Source: Planctomycetes bacterium RIFCSPHIGHO2_12_FULL_52_36
Lineage (GTDB): Bacteria > Planctomycetota > Brocadiia > Brocadiales > Bathyanammoxibiaceae
DNA: 12,014 nt
Assembly: GCA_001828545.1 (NCBI GenBank)
Contig: MHYW01000080.1
Coordinates: forward strand, 2,494 to 14,507
Direction: 5' to 3'
In this document: positions 11,364 through 12,014 of the stretch, in pieces
Numbering within the stretch: the first letter of the stretch is position 1
Layout: each line of letters opens with the position of its first letter
Notes under the pieces: model-generated
Database searches by the model: none
The model's input: only the letters and a program-made list of their open reading frames with translations
Told to the model about the DNA's origin: nothing
Position numbers and translations under genes: made by a program

Positions 11364-12014
11364 ATGGGCAAAAAGATGTTGATAAACGTGGTAGAACCAG
11401 AGGAGTGCCGTATAGCCATCCTTGAGGACCACACCCTGGAGGAACTCTACATAGAGCGTATCTCCAGGGGACAAGTAGTAGGCAACGTCTACAAGGGTAA
11501 GATTATGAACGTAGAACCCAGTCTGGAGGCTGCCTTTGTAGACGTAGGTCTCAAAAGAAACGGTTTCCTTCACGTTAGTGAAGTAATAGAACCTTCCACC
11601 GAAGAGGCCGAACCGGGCGAAGAAGGCCACCGCCACAGGATGACTAACAAGCGGATACAAACCCTCTTGAGCCCTGGCCAGGAAGTCCTCGTGCAGGTAA
11701 CTAAGGAGGCCGTTGGGGAGAAGGGGCCAAGCCTTACCACCGACATCAGCCTCCCTGGCCGATTCCTCGTCCTCATGCCTTATGCCAGGAAACACGGTAT
11801 CTCCAGGAAGATTGTTGAAGAATCAGAGCGTCAGAGGCTGAGACAGGTAATAGAAGAGTTAAATCCCCCGACCAACATGGGCCTGATAGTCCGTACGGCG
11901 GGGGCTAACCAGATCAAGCGAGAACTCTCCAAAGACCTCCACTACCTGCTGAGGCTCTGGAAGGCAGTAGAGGAGAGGAACAAGACCACCACCGCCACGG
12001 CCCTTATATACCAG
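11364..12014 (+). CDS. rng: Ribonuclease G/E family, 5' part (runs off the window)
   Basis: The ATG follows GGAGGTG (11348-11354) at ideal spacing, and 217 codons are open to the window end. The N-terminus reads INVVEPEECRIAILEDHTLEELYIER and leads into an S1 RNA-binding domain (GNVYKGKIMNVEPSLEAAFVDVGLKRNGFLHVSEV). A charged loop follows, then GPSLTTDISLPGRFLVLMP and GLIVRTAGA, all standard for the RNase E/G catalytic half. The metal-binding DFID-type motif and the zinc-link cysteines lie beyond the window. These endonucleases mature 16S rRNA and start mRNA decay, and E. coli RNase E controls its own mRNA through leader structure, so the hairpin at 11298-11327 is notable. Whether it is RNase G or RNase E cannot be settled from this half. 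Confidence 0.93.
   Translation, partial: MGKKMLINVVEPEECRIAILEDHTLEELYIERISRGQVVGNVYKGKIMNVEPSLEAAFVDVGLKRNGFLHVSEVIEPSTEEAEPGEEGHRHRMTNKRIQTLLSPGQEVLVQVTKEAVGEKGPSLTTDISLPGRFLVLMPYARKHGISRKIVEESERQRLRQVIEELNPPTNMGLIVRTAGANQIKRELSKDLHYLLRLWKAVEERNKTTTATALIYQ

Noticed and set aside
11229..11795. Leftward 188-codon frame across the rng start
   Set aside because: RNase E/G homology on the plus strand is clear and has an ideal ribosome binding site. The antisense frame crosses a gene boundary and the hairpin without any family signature.

Overview
The window reads as chromosomal DNA from a Gram-negative-type (diderm) bacterium. An LptF/LptG lipopolysaccharide-export permease and a probable exported c-type cytochrome point to an outer membrane and a respiring cell. 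Arginine is often AGG/AGA and isoleucine often ATA. TTG or GTG starts are likely at two or three genes. The combination of a TIGR03960-type radical SAM protein, its TIGR03936/DUF2344 partner, RNase G, and an Hpf-PtsN-(HPr-EI) cluster would suit an uncultured Planctomycetota, Nitrospirota or deltaproteobacterial-type lineage. That placement is inference; nothing here fixes the taxon.

Layout. (1) Positions 2-211 hold the 3' end of an unrecognised gene. (2) Positions 212-397 are packed with palindromic repeats. (3) Two leftward genes follow, each with its own promoter-like region: an aquaporin/MIP channel (392-1084) and a small probable lipoprotein with a C-terminal haem-binding CXXCH (1416-1931). 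(4) A tight rightward operon runs from 2161 to 6434: B12-domain radical SAM protein, folK, lptF/G and a nitrilase-family amidase. It ends in a hairpin terminator whose stem contains the last stop codon. (5) comF (6662-7468) stands alone behind an AT-rich leader and runs into a G-rich nested palindrome that supplies its stop codon. (6) A good sigma70-type promoter at 7547-7575 drives hpf, ptsN and a single-chain HPr-Enzyme I fusion, which together look like a regulatory (nitrogen-type) PTS with no visible sugar permease. (7) After another nested palindrome come the DUF2344 radical-SAM-linked gene and the 5' part of rng, which leaves the window.

The most unusual feature is not a gene. At least three related palindrome families are scattered through the window: a TAGCCGCAGGC...GCCTGCG core, a TCCGCCTGAGGCGGA palindrome, and G-rich AGGGATTAGGG-type arms. 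They are nested in one another: one core copy is split by a 40-base insert carrying the second palindrome, and three composites have outer inverted arms around an inner hairpin. They also enter genes. They supply the stop codons of comF and the aquaporin gene, add about 14 in-frame residues to a catalytic loop of FolK, give comF a 23-residue low-complexity tail, and may lie in the cytochrome linker and in the first partial gene. Arm changes between copies are compensated, which suggests that the folded form matters.

The genes themselves belong to known families. I see no phage, transposase, CRISPR, rRNA or tRNA gene. The candidate for something undescribed is the nested, gene-invading palindrome system.
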